A stretch of DNA of 8,444 nucleotides from an uncultured Pseudomonadota bacterium (GTDB lineage Bacteria; Pseudomonadota; Gammaproteobacteria; Burkholderiales; SG8-41): positions 1-8,444 of the forward strand of contig CAMPGR010000145.1 of assembly GCA_946885605.1 (NCBI GenBank), given 5' to 3'. The position numbers and the translations under genes were made by a program. The first letter of the stretch is position 1. Each line of letters opens with the position of its first letter. Positions 1 to 6,478 of the stretch are shown one piece after another. A model generated the notes under the pieces. That model had not been told where the DNA came from and did not search any database. It saw nothing but the letters and a program-made list of their open reading frames with translations.

Positions 1-31
1 CCATATAGGGAGGGTTAGGGTGGGGATGGGG
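1..31. repeat. G-rich tract, probable end of an intergenic palindromic repeat
   Basis: Five G-runs lie at 8-10, 12-14, 18-20, 22-25 and 28-31, separated by only 1-3 bases. This satisfies the usual G-quadruplex pattern on the plus strand. The tract lies just past the stop codon of the ABC permease gene. Its reverse complement reads as C-runs of the CCCCA-CCCTAACCCTCCC type, typical of the flank of short hairpin repeats common between genes in proteobacteria. Bases 1-9 (CC-ATATA-GG) look like the tip of such a hairpin, with the other arm outside the window. A related C-rich flank plus hairpin appears at 4211-4249. The quadruplex pattern is seen directly; membership of a repeat family is inference from memory. 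Confidence 0.4.
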
Positions 32-44
32 TGCCGCCACGATG

Positions 45-1184
45 TCAGTCCAAGGTTTCGCGGTAGCGCGCGAGCGCGATCGTCGCCGCGATGAGCAGAA
101 ACAGGCCGATCGGCCAAAGCTCGGGCGCGATCCCCGCGAGACCGTTGCCCTTCAACAGTATCCCGCGCAGTACCCGCAGGAAATGCGTGAGCGGCAGGAT
201 TTCGCCCAGCCACTGTGCCCACTCCGGCATGCCGCGAAACGGGAACATGAAACCGGAGAGCAGGATGGAGGGCAGAAAGAAGAAGAAGGCCATCTGCATC
301 GCCTGCAACTGGTTGCGAGCGAGCGTCGAGAACGTGAACCCGACCGCGAGGTTCGCGGCGATGAAGAGGATGAGCGCAAGCGACAGGAGCGCAAGGCTCC
401 CGACCATCGGCACGCCGAAGAGGATCTTCGCGGCGAGCAGGATGATCGCCATCTGAACATAGCCGACCACGATGTAAGGTACGATCTTGCCGGTCATCAC
501 CTCGATCGGCCGCACCGGCGTCGCAAGCAGATTCTCCATGGTGCCGCGCTCGCGCTCGCGCGTCATGGCGAGCGCCGTCATCATCACCATCGTCATGGTG
601 AGGATCGTGCCGATCAGCCCCGGCACGATGTTGTACTGGGTGATGTTCTCGGGATTGTAGCGGCGGTGCACCCGCACTTCGAACGGGGGCGGATGGCCCT
701 TCAAGTGCGCAAGACTTCCCGTGAGGTCGCGCTCGAGCGCCGTCTGGTTGAGCGTCATGAGCGCCGCCAGCGCGTTGCTCGTCGCCGCCGGATCGGTCGC
801 ATCCGCTTCGAGGAGCAGCGCGGGGCGCTCGCCGCGCACGAGCTTGCGCGCAAAGCCTTCCGGCACCGTCAGCACGAACTGCACCTCGCCTTCCGCCAGC
901 GCGCGATCGACCTCCGCCTCGGTAGACAGATAGCGCACGATGCGAAAGTAGCCGCTGTTTTCGAGCGCAGTCACGAAACTCCTGGCAAATGCGCTGTTGT
1001 CGGCGACGTGAACCCCCGTCGGCAGCGATTTCGGGTCGGCGTTGATGGCGAAACCGAAGAGGACAAGCTGCAGGATCGGGATGCCCACCATCATGGCGAA
1101 GGTGAGCCGGTCGCGCCGCATCTGGACGAATTCCTTGAGCAGCACCGCCCAGAACCGCGCCCACGAAAAACGCTGCCCCTTCAT
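45..1184 (-). CDS. ABC-2 type transport permease (YbhS/YbhR/YhhJ-like)
   Basis: This is the membrane channel subunit of an ABC exporter, 379 aa, about the usual length for the family. TM1 lies near residues 27-48 and is followed by a large periplasmic domain (about 49-185). Five further membrane segments lie near 186-207, 234-257, 262-285, 294-316 and 355-373. The cytoplasmic loop after TM2 carries RERERGTMENLLATP (209-223), the conserved ABC-2 motif thought to contact the ATPase. Its ATG overlaps the stop of the ATPase gene by 4 nt (ATGA), implying translational coupling. It is the last gene of the operon in view. Only one permease gene is seen, whereas E. coli ybhGFSR has two, so a homodimer is likely, though a further gene beyond the window edge cannot be excluded. 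The substrate is unknown; E. coli relatives export drugs or cations. Confidence 0.93.
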   Translation of the reverse strand: MKGQRFSWARFWAVLLKEFVQMRRDRLTFAMMVGIPILQLVLFGFAINADPKSLPTGVHVADNSAFARSFVTALENSGYFRIVRYLSTEAEVDRALAEGEVQFVLTVPEGFARKLVRGERPALLLEADATDPAATSNALAALMTLNQTALERDLTGSLAHLKGHPPPFEVRVHRRYNPENITQYNIVPGLIGTILTMTMVMMTALAMTRERERGTMENLLATPVRPIEVMTGKIVPYIVVGYVQMAIILLAAKILFGVPMVGSLALLSLALILFIAANLAVGFTFSTLARNQLQAMQMAFFFFLPSILLSGFMFPFRGMPEWAQWLGEILPLTHFLRVLRGILLKGNGLAGIAPELWPIGLFLLIAATIALARYRETLD

Positions 1185-2110
1185 CGATCGACGTTGTCCG
1201 GCACGCGTTCCATCAGCTTGATGAAGACGTCTTCCAGGCTCGGCTCCGCGCGCTGCCAGGTGATGCCCGGCCGCTCGCGATACGGGGCGAGCGCCTTGTC
1301 GAGCGCCGCTTCATCGGTGCCGCTCACATGGAGCGTGTTGCCGAACGGCACGACCATTTCCACGCCCGGCAACGACCGGAGTTCCGCGGCGAGCGAAAAA
1401 AGATCGACGTCGCCGGACGCAATCCACGTGACGAGCCGGGAATGTGCGATCACCTCATTGGCCGTGCCGGTGACGAGCAGCTTGCCATACGCGATATAGG
1501 CGAGCTTGTGACAGCGTTCCGCTTCATCCATGTAATGCGTACTGACGAGTATGGTCACGCCACCTGCCGCGAGTTCGTGTATCTCGTCCCAGAACTCCCG
1601 CCGCGCTTTGGGATCCACTCCGGCGGTCGGTTCATCGAGGAGCAGAAGCTGCGGGCGGTGCATGAGGCACGCCGCGAGCGCGAGCCTCTGCTTCCAGCCG
1701 CCTGAAAGCTCACCCGCGAGCTGATCGCTACGGCGTGCGAGGTTGAGCCGCTCGAGCGCCTCCTCCACTACGCGGCGGCGCTCGCGCACGTCGTGGACAC
1801 GTGCCATGAAGTCCAGGTTCTCCCGGATCGAGAGGTCCTCGTAGAGGCTGAAGCGCTGCGTCATATAGCCCACGCGGCGCTTGATCGCCGGCGCTTCGCG
1901 GATGATGTCGAAGCCGAGGCACGTGCCGTGCCCCGCGTCGGGCTTGAGCAGGCCGCACAGCATCCGGATGGTCGTCGTCTTTCCGCTGCCGTTCGGGCCG
2001 AGGAAGCCGCAGATGCGCCCGCGCTCGACCCGTATCGAAACATTGTCGACGACCCGCCGCCCGCCGAAGCTCTTCGAGAGCCCGGTGACCTCGATGACCG
2101 CTTCCGTCAC
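1181..2110 (-). CDS. ABC transporter ATP-binding protein (YbhF-like, single domain)
   Basis: This is the cytoplasmic ATPase motor of the exporter, 309 aa. All nucleotide-binding motifs are present: Walker A GPNGSGKT at 38-45, Q-loop Gln85, signature LSGGWKQR at 135-142, Walker B LLLLDE at 155-160, GVDP D-loop at 164-167 and H-loop His192. Trp in place of the usual Gln at the end of LSGG is, from memory, normal for ATPases paired with ABC-2 permeases of the YbhF/YhiH type. Residues from about 220 form the C-terminal tail typical of this group. There is one nucleotide-binding domain, unlike the duplicated YbhF, so two copies should pair in the complex. The start is GTG, overlapping the stop of the fusion-protein gene by 4 nt (GTGA). 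The end overlaps the permease ATG, so the three genes form one tightly coupled transcript. Confidence 0.95.
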   Translation of the reverse strand: MTEAVIEVTGLSKSFGGRRVVDNVSIRVERGRICGFLGPNGSGKTTTIRMLCGLLKPDAGHGTCLGFDIIREAPAIKRRVGYMTQRFSLYEDLSIRENLDFMARVHDVRERRRVVEEALERLNLARRSDQLAGELSGGWKQRLALAACLMHRPQLLLLDEPTAGVDPKARREFWDEIHELAAGGVTILVSTHYMDEAERCHKLAYIAYGKLLVTGTANEVIAHSRLVTWIASGDVDLFSLAAELRSLPGVEMVVPFGNTLHVSGTDEAALDKALAPYRERPGITWQRAEPSLEDVFIKLMERVPDNVDR

Positions 2111-3054
2111 TGAACGAGCCTCACTTCCACGGGCTGCCCGGGATGGAGCTTCACTGCATCCTGCAGCACCGGCCGCGCTTCGATCAGGAACACGAGCCGC
2201 GCGCGACTCTCGCGGCTGTAGATCACCGGCGGCGTGAATTCCGCCTGCGGCGCGATGAAGCTCACCTGCGCGCTGATCGGTTCGACACAGCCGTCGCAGG
2301 CGACACTCAGCTCTTGCCCCACACGAAGCCCACCGAGGATCGTCTCAGGAACGAAGAACCGCACCTTCACGTTCTGCGGCGGGAGCAGGCTGACGACCGG
2401 CACGCCGGCGTTCACCCATTCACCGTTCACGAAATAGGTATCGGCGACGAGAGCCGCGACGGGCGCGGTAGCGGACTTCTGCTCGAGCCGCCACGCCGCC
2501 TGGGCGAGGTTCGCTTTCGCGGCTTCGACCGCTGCTTCCGCGGCTTTGATTTCGTCGGGCCGCGCGGGAAGCTGCGCCGTGGCGAGATCCGCCTTGAGCT
2601 GCGCAACGCGCGCGCGATCGCGGTCGCGCGCGGCCCGCACCTCGTCGTATTTTTCGCGGGCGATGAATCCCTGCGCGAGGAGCTGCGCCGCGCGCTTCAA
2701 TTGCGCTTCGGAGAGTTCGAGCACGGCCTGAGCCTGCGCGAGCTGTGCGCGGATCGCGGCAATCTCCGTGGGCCGCCTGCCCTTCGTCAAGTTCGCGAGC
2801 TGCGCCTCGGCATTCCTCAATCGCTCCTCGGCTTCGCGCCGCATCGCCGCCTCGTTCTCGCTTTCCAGGATGAAGAGCGGGTCCCCGGCTTTGACCTGCA
2901 TGCCGCGCTGCACGTTCAGCCGCTCGAGCGTACCCGCGAACGGCAGGGCCACTCGCACGTACTCCGCCTCGGCGTAGCCCTGATGGTACGGCGGAGCCTC
3001 CTCACCGCATCCGGCAATGAGCAGCGCCAACGACATTGTCATGACAGCGCGCAC
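2107..3054 (-). CDS. HlyD/YbhG-family membrane fusion lipoprotein
   Basis: This is the periplasmic adaptor of the exporter, 315 aa, linking the inner-membrane ABC subunits to an outer-membrane channel not encoded here. A short lipoprotein signal ends in lipobox IAGC with Cys16 as the lipidated residue. The first biotinyl-lipoyl half lies near 30-65 (GMQVKAGDPLFILE). A long Ala/Gln/Glu-rich helical hairpin follows (about 66-190), then the second lipoyl half and a beta-barrel (about 195-315). The stretch AEFTPPVIYS (271-280) and a CDGC pair (253-256) resemble, from memory, a recognised YbhG-like subgroup. The GTG at 3054 was chosen because the start at ATG 3042 or ATG 3036 would remove the only basic residue (Arg2) of the signal peptide. 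No clear Shine-Dalgarno precedes any of the three. It is first in the operon, and its promoter is expected in 3055-3211. Confidence 0.93.
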   Translation of the reverse strand: MRAVMTMSLALLIAGCGEEAPPYHQGYAEAEYVRVALPFAGTLERLNVQRGMQVKAGDPLFILESENEAAMRREAEERLRNAEAQLANLTKGRRPTEIAAIRAQLAQAQAVLELSEAQLKRAAQLLAQGFIAREKYDEVRAARDRDRARVAQLKADLATAQLPARPDEIKAAEAAVEAAKANLAQAAWRLEQKSATAPVAALVADTYFVNGEWVNAGVPVVSLLPPQNVKVRFFVPETILGGLRVGQELSVACDGCVEPISAQVSFIAPQAEFTPPVIYSRESRARLVFLIEARPVLQDAVKLHPGQPVEVRLVQ

Positions 3055-3089
3055 GATGGAAGAACAATGCTCTACGTCACGCAGCCCCG

Positions 3090-3112
3090 CTCTCGCGGTG
3101 TCTGCGCGAGGG
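3090..3112 (-). other. Hairpin in the probable leader of the efflux operon
   Basis: CTCGCG (3092-3097) and CGCGAG (3105-3110) are perfect inverted arms around a 7-nt loop. Outer pairs 3090/3112 and 3091/3111 (the latter a T-G wobble) extend the stem. If the minus promoter proposed at 3143-3151 is used, this hairpin falls in the 5' leader of the fusion-protein mRNA. No T-run follows it on the minus strand, so it does not look like an attenuator terminator. It may be structural or chance in G+C-rich DNA. Confidence 0.25.
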
Positions 3113-3142
3113 TCGACAGGCGTTCGATGATGGAATCGCGCT

Positions 3143-3170
3143 ATGTTAGCAGTTTGTCATTTGCTACCAT
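3143..3170. promoter_or_regulatory. Inverted repeat with outward-facing extended -10 sequences (divergent promoters/operator)
   Basis: Arms ATGTTAGCA (3143-3151) and TGCTACCAT (3162-3170) match in 8 of 9 positions around a 10-nt spacer. Read outward, each arm is an extended -10 box: TGC-TACCAT on plus, toward the Bug gene, and TGC-TAACAT on minus, toward the efflux operon. The predicted starts would be near 3177 (plus) and 3136 (minus). The -35 positions (near 3142-3147 and 3166-3171) are poor, which fits extended -10 promoters or activator dependence. Each -35 region would overlap the other -10, so the two promoters could exclude one another. The symmetry also suits a dimeric repressor; in E. 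coli the related ybhGFSR genes are controlled by the TetR-family CecR, but no regulator gene lies in this window. Confidence 0.45.
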
Positions 3171-3197
3171 TACGCCTCTTTCCGCATCCATTCCCTT

Positions 3198-3203
3198 GAG
3201 GAG
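3198..3203 (+). promoter_or_regulatory. Ribosome binding site of the Bug/TctC gene
   Basis: GAGGAG lies 8 nt before the ATG at 3212. It is a near-consensus Shine-Dalgarno sequence and the strongest one upstream of any gene in the window. It fixes the start and suggests efficient translation once the mRNA is made. Confidence 0.8.
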
Positions 3204-3211
3204 CATCATCG

Positions 3212-4177
3212 ATGAAATCGCTCGCGCCTGCTCTTGTCGCTCTCGCCCTCGCCGCCGGCGCGAGCACGACGCTCGCACAGGGCTATCCGAACAAGCCGAT
3301 ACGGCTCGTCGTCGGCTTCACGCCGGGCGGGGGCGTGGACATCAACGCGCGGCTCCTCGGGCCGAAGATCACGGAGTACCTCGGGCAACAGGTCGTGGTG
3401 GACAACCGGCCGGGCGCGGGCACCAACATCGCCAACGAGCACGTCGCGAAGTCGCCGGCCGACGGCTATACGCTCCTCATCAATACCGCGGCGGTCGCGA
3501 TCAACATGAGCCTCTACAAGAAGGTGCCGTTCGACACGCTGCGCGATTTCGCGCCGGTCTCGGTGTTCTCGCAGAGCCCGAACATCCTCGTCGTTCATGC
3601 TTCGGTGCCGGTCAAGAACGTGAAGGAACTCCTCGCGCTCGCCCGCGCGAAACCAGGCGCGCTCAACTATTCCTCCGCCGGCAGCGGGACGACGCAGCAC
3701 CTCACGGGCGAGCTTTTCAAGCTGCGCACGAAGACGAACATCGTGCACGTACCCTACAGGGGAAGCGCGCCCTCGCTCACCGCACTGATCGGCGGTGAAG
3801 TGTCGCTCTCGTTCGCCAACATCCCGGCGATCCACAGCCATGTCAAGTCCGGGCGGCTCCGTCCGCTCGCGAACGCGGGGCCGAAGCGCTCCGCCCTGAT
3901 GCCCGACGTTCCGACGATGAAGGAAGCCGGCGTGAAGGACGTCGAAGTGGTCGTCTGGTACGGCGTCCTCGCTCCAGCGAACACGCCGCGCGAAATCGTC
4001 AATGCGCTGGCCGGCGCGATCCGCAAGGCCGCGCAGTCGGACGACATCCGCAAGCGCCTCGCGGATCAGGGCGCGGAACCGGTTGGCAATACGCCCGAGG
4101 AATTTACGAAGCTCCTGCGCGAAGAAGTCACGCGCTGGGCGGAAGTGGTGAAAGTTTCCGGCGCGAAAGTCGATTAA
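3212..4177 (+). CDS. Tripartite tricarboxylate transporter substrate-binding protein (Bug/TctC family)
   Basis: This is a periplasmic solute-binding protein of 321 aa, the normal family length. A Sec signal peptide covers about residues 1-22, with probable cleavage after TTLA. The family landmarks follow in order: YPNKPIRLVVGFTPGGGVD (25-43), DNRPGAGTNIA (64-74), DGYTLL (84-89), YSSAGSGTTQHL (153-164) and HVPYRGSAPSLTALIGGEV (179-197). Bug proteins fold into two lobes that close over small carboxylates or similar solutes; the ligand cannot be read from sequence. No TctA or TctB membrane subunit is adjacent, so this is an orphan receptor, as is usual in Burkholderiales. It may feed a transporter elsewhere or act in sensing. 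It is transcribed alone, divergently from the efflux operon, and hairpins follow it at 4221-4283. Confidence 0.95.
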   Translation: MKSLAPALVALALAAGASTTLAQGYPNKPIRLVVGFTPGGGVDINARLLGPKITEYLGQQVVVDNRPGAGTNIANEHVAKSPADGYTLLINTAAVAINMSLYKKVPFDTLRDFAPVSVFSQSPNILVVHASVPVKNVKELLALARAKPGALNYSSAGSGTTQHLTGELFKLRTKTNIVHVPYRGSAPSLTALIGGEVSLSFANIPAIHSHVKSGRLRPLANAGPKRSALMPDVPTMKEAGVKDVEVVVWYGVLAPANTPREIVNALAGAIRKAAQSDDIRKRLADQGAEPVGNTPEEFTKLLREEVTRWAEVVKVSGAKVD

Positions 4178-4220
4178 CGAGCGTCGTAGAAATGACTGAC
4201 GCCGCTCTGCCTCACCCCCG

Positions 4221-4249
4221 CTCCTCTCCCGTGTCGCGGACGAGGGGAG
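4221..4249 (+). terminator. Hairpin after the Bug gene, terminator-like
   Basis: CTCCTCTC (4221-4228) pairs with GAGGGGAG (4242-4249), with seven Watson-Crick pairs and one G-T wobble. CCG (4229-4231) pairs with CGG (4237-4239) around a TGTCG loop, leaving a 2-nt bulge (AC). It starts 44 nt past the Bug stop codon and is followed by ATTTG, only a short T-run, so it is a weak intrinsic terminator at best. With its C-rich left flank (CCTCACCCCC, 4210-4219) it resembles short interspersed palindromes found between genes in many betaproteobacteria and gammaproteobacteria, and may be one. Confidence 0.4.
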
Positions 4250-4256
4250 ATTTGTG

Positions 4257-4283
4257 GTGCAGAGGGTTGTCAACCATTTGCAC
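4257..4283. repeat. 27-bp near-perfect palindrome between convergent genes
   Basis: The sequence is symmetric about base 4270. GTGCA (4257-4261) matches TGCAC (4279-4283), and GGTTG (4265-4269) matches CAACC (4271-4275). Within the 3-nt connectors, one pair is A-T, one is a G-T wobble and one is a mismatch. In total 11 of 13 positions form Watson-Crick pairs. In RNA from either strand it would fold into a firm stem with a tiny loop. It lies 33 nt past the MFS stop codon on the minus strand. No T-run follows on either side, so it could be a Rho-independent terminator lacking a tail, an mRNA 3'-end stabiliser, or a protein-binding palindrome. Confidence 0.45.
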
Positions 4284-4316
4284 GAGAATCAATAGAAGCG
4301 CCTTCCAGGCATCGCC

Positions 4317-5480
4317 CTACGGGTGCCTCAACGTGGCAGTGCTTCTGCGCACCGCATCCCGTCGGGCGAGCGCACCCGCCCAGGCAAGAATCGCCGCCTC
4401 CATCCAGAAAACCGGCGCCATGCCGAGCGCCGTGCTGAGCGAGCCGAAGACGATCGGCATCACGACTTCCGTCGCCTTGTTCACCGTCTGGCGCAAGCCC
4501 ATCGCCTCGCCGGTGCGTCCGGAAGGCGCGCGGTTATAGGCGAGGATCATCGAAAGCGGGCTGCCGCAGCCCAATCCGAGCCCGAGCACGAACGACATCG
4601 CGGTCAAGAGCGCAAAGCTCGACACCAGCGGAAAGAGGAGCGCGGTGGCACCCGCGAGAAAGAGCGAGCCGCTCAGCACCGCTTCCTCGCTCGAACGCCG
4701 CGTAAGCATCGGCATGATGCCGCGGACGAGCAGCAGCGCCGCCGCGAATGCCCCCATGCAGATGCCGATCTGCGAGGCGGAAAGCCCGCTGTAGTGTCCG
4801 TAGATCGGGAGGAAGAAATTGAAGAGCTCGAGCCCCGTCTCGACCAGTCCCGCGGCGATGAGCGCCCGGCGCAGCGGCCGATCGCGGACCAGGTCCATGA
4901 TGTGCTGGCCCTCCCGTTCCTCCTCCTTGCCGTGCACCCGCGGCAGCAGCTTCGGGAAAAAGAGCAGCGCCAGGAAAGGAAGCGCGGGCATCAGCGCCAG
5001 CATGAGATAGGTCGCGCGATGGCCGATGAGGTCGATCGCGAAGCCCGCGCTCAACGGACCGAGCATCGAAGTGACCGCGATGCCGAGGCTGAAGACGCTG
5101 TAGTTGCGCGTGCGTTCGTGGCCCTCTCCCGCCGCGCCGACGAAATGCTGCACCGACACCGTATAGAAGATGTAGCACATGCCGATCAGGATGGCGGACG
5201 CATAGAGCGTGGCGAGCCGCGGCAACGCGAACGGCAGCAGCAGCGCCGCCATCAAGCCGAACGCGCCGAAGAGCATGGGCAACCTGAATCCGAGGCGGTC
5301 GGAAATCTTCCCGGCGTACACCGAGAGCAGCACCGGGAAGACGGAGTACATCGAAAAGAGAATGCCGATCTCGAACGGGCTCGCCCCGAACTGGATCGCG
5401 TAGAGCGAGATTACGACCCGGCTGCCCTTGAAGGCGGTGTGGGTCAGCACCGTCAGCAGGATGACGAGGGGGATCGTCAT
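4317..5480 (-). CDS. Major facilitator superfamily transporter
   Basis: This is an inner-membrane secondary transporter of 387 aa with about twelve hydrophobic segments in two halves. The halves are split by a charged cytoplasmic loop (about 181-205, KEEEREGQ). The motif A loop between TM2 and TM3 is GKISDRLGFR (57-66), with the conserved Gly, Asp and Arg residues. A TM5 stretch GPLSAGFAIDLIG (141-153) resembles the glycine/proline-rich motif C of exporters. The second half contains the Arg/Gly-rich GRTGEAMGLRQT (321-332), common in bacterial drug- and sugar-efflux-like MFS proteins. The substrate is unknown. The ATG lies 7 nt after the cyclase stop, with only a weak GAAG before it, so it is probably translated from the same transcript. 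It is the last gene before the convergent intergenic region. Confidence 0.92.
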   Translation of the reverse strand: MTIPLVILLTVLTHTAFKGSRVVISLYAIQFGASPFEIGILFSMYSVFPVLLSVYAGKISDRLGFRLPMLFGAFGLMAALLLPFALPRLATLYASAILIGMCYIFYTVSVQHFVGAAGEGHERTRNYSVFSLGIAVTSMLGPLSAGFAIDLIGHRATYLMLALMPALPFLALLFFPKLLPRVHGKEEEREGQHIMDLVRDRPLRRALIAAGLVETGLELFNFFLPIYGHYSGLSASQIGICMGAFAAALLLVRGIMPMLTRRSSEEAVLSGSLFLAGATALLFPLVSSFALLTAMSFVLGLGLGCGSPLSMILAYNRAPSGRTGEAMGLRQTVNKATEVVMPIVFGSLSTALGMAPVFWMEAAILAWAGALARRDAVRRSTATLRHP

Positions 5481-5487
5481 CCGCGCT

Positions 5488-6402
5488 TCATACGCGGTAC
5501 ATCGACCGGCGGTCGCGCGAGAAGCGGATGATCTCGTCCGGCTGCTCGACGCGGCTGCGGCCCAGGATGATCTGCCCCACCCCCTCGAGCAGCAGCTCGC
5601 TCCGCAGCACGTGCACTTCCTCCCCGCTCTCGAGGCAGACGAAGGTGCCGTTGATGCTGTGATCGATGAGATAGAAATTGGTCCGCATGAGCTTGACGGT
5701 CAGGTGCTTGCGCGACGCGAACTTGTTGGACACGACGAGATCGCAGTCCGGCGCGCGACCCGCGCTCACCGCCGGACGCCACTGGTCGAGGCGCACGCGC
5801 TGCTCGTCGAGCGTCAGGAGCAGGCTTCCCGTGTCGCCGGGAATGAGCTTTTTCGAATGCAGGTTGACGTCGGTCATGTGCATGTGGTCGATTCGCCAAA
5901 GCACCTGATACACCGTCGATTCGTGCGCACTGCCCTTCAGCATCGCGCGGAACACCGGCCTTACGCACGACTTCAGCGCCGCCGACAGGCATTTCTCGGT
6001 CGTCTCGGTCGTGAGGATCTGCTCCGGCGTGGCAACCGCCGTCAGGTAGGCGGCGACGTTCACCGCGTCGCCGAAGACGTCGTCGTTCTCGATCAGCACC
6101 GGCCCGTAATGCAGGCCGATATGGATCATCACGGGGTAGTCGCCAGGACGGGTGGAGCTTACGAGCGACTGCATTTCGCTCGCCGCCAGGATCGCGAGAT
6201 CCGTGCTGGGAAACAGGCACAGCACCTCATCGCCGATGGTCTTGACGGCGCGACCGTCGTAGCGCGGGAGAACGCCCGTCACGATCGACAGGCAGGCGTT
6301 CACGACATTGCGGGCAGTCGCGTCTCCGAGCTTGTGATAGAGGCTGGTGCTGTCGCAGATATCCGCGAACAGCACCGCCATGGTTTTGGCCTGGCGCGAC
6401 AT
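5488..6402 (-). CDS. Class III adenylate/guanylate cyclase with C-terminal FHA domain
   Basis: This is a soluble protein of 304 aa. The cyclase domain covers about residues 7-170. The metal-binding aspartates are Asp14 (FADICDST) and Asp58 (TIGDEV). The adenine-selecting pair corresponds to Lys54 and Asp108, predicting cAMP. The transition-state Asn is Asn115, but the partner Arg expected at 119 is Tyr (GDAVNVAAYL). After KGSAHESTVYQVLW (156-169), typical of the end of this cyclase group, an FHA domain spans about 195-285. Its phosphothreonine-binding residues are all present: Gly215-Arg216, Ser230, His233 and Asn251-Gly252. Product and FHA partner are unknown. ATG 6402 was chosen because a longer form would start at TTG 6444; neither has a clear Shine-Dalgarno. 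It follows pcm by 76 nt and precedes the MFS gene by 7 nt. Confidence 0.9.
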   Translation of the reverse strand: MSRQAKTMAVLFADICDSTSLYHKLGDATARNVVNACLSIVTGVLPRYDGRAVKTIGDEVLCLFPSTDLAILAASEMQSLVSSTRPGDYPVMIHIGLHYGPVLIENDDVFGDAVNVAAYLTAVATPEQILTTETTEKCLSAALKSCVRPVFRAMLKGSAHESTVYQVLWRIDHMHMTDVNLHSKKLIPGDTGSLLLTLDEQRVRLDQWRPAVSAGRAPDCDLVVSNKFASRKHLTVKLMRTNFYLIDHSINGTFVCLESGEEVHVLRSELLLEGVGQIILGRSRVEQPDEIIRFSRDRRSMYRV

Positions 6403-6478
6403 GGTCAGCGCGGGATGATAGCGGGGAATGTCGCGGCCCGACAAGCCGCGCGCCCGGGCGTCGCGAGCGGGAACGCCT

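Noticed and set aside
1..44. Start of a second permease gene downstream of the efflux operon
   Set aside because: The 44 bases after the stop contain a G-rich repeat-like tract and no coding signal; anything further left is outside the window.
42..1499. Long plus-strand open frame (485 codons) opposite the ABC permease and ATPase genes
   Set aside because: Its protein is Arg/His/Glu-rich low-complexity sequence with no recognisable domain, as expected for the antisense of G+C-rich genes; the minus-strand genes carry full family motifs.
2143..3798. Long plus-strand open frame (551 codons) across the fusion-protein gene, the control region and the start of the Bug gene
   Set aside because: It runs antisense to one well-supported gene and out of frame through another, with a low-complexity Arg-rich product; it is a composition artefact.
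3206..4273. Minus-strand open frame (355 codons) opposite the Bug gene
   Set aside because: The product is Arg/Glu-rich without motifs; the plus-strand frame has a signal peptide, a strong ribosome binding site and all Bug landmarks.
6403..6444. Extension of the cyclase to TTG 6444
   Set aside because: It adds 14 residues outside the conserved domain with a rare start codon and no ribosome binding site.
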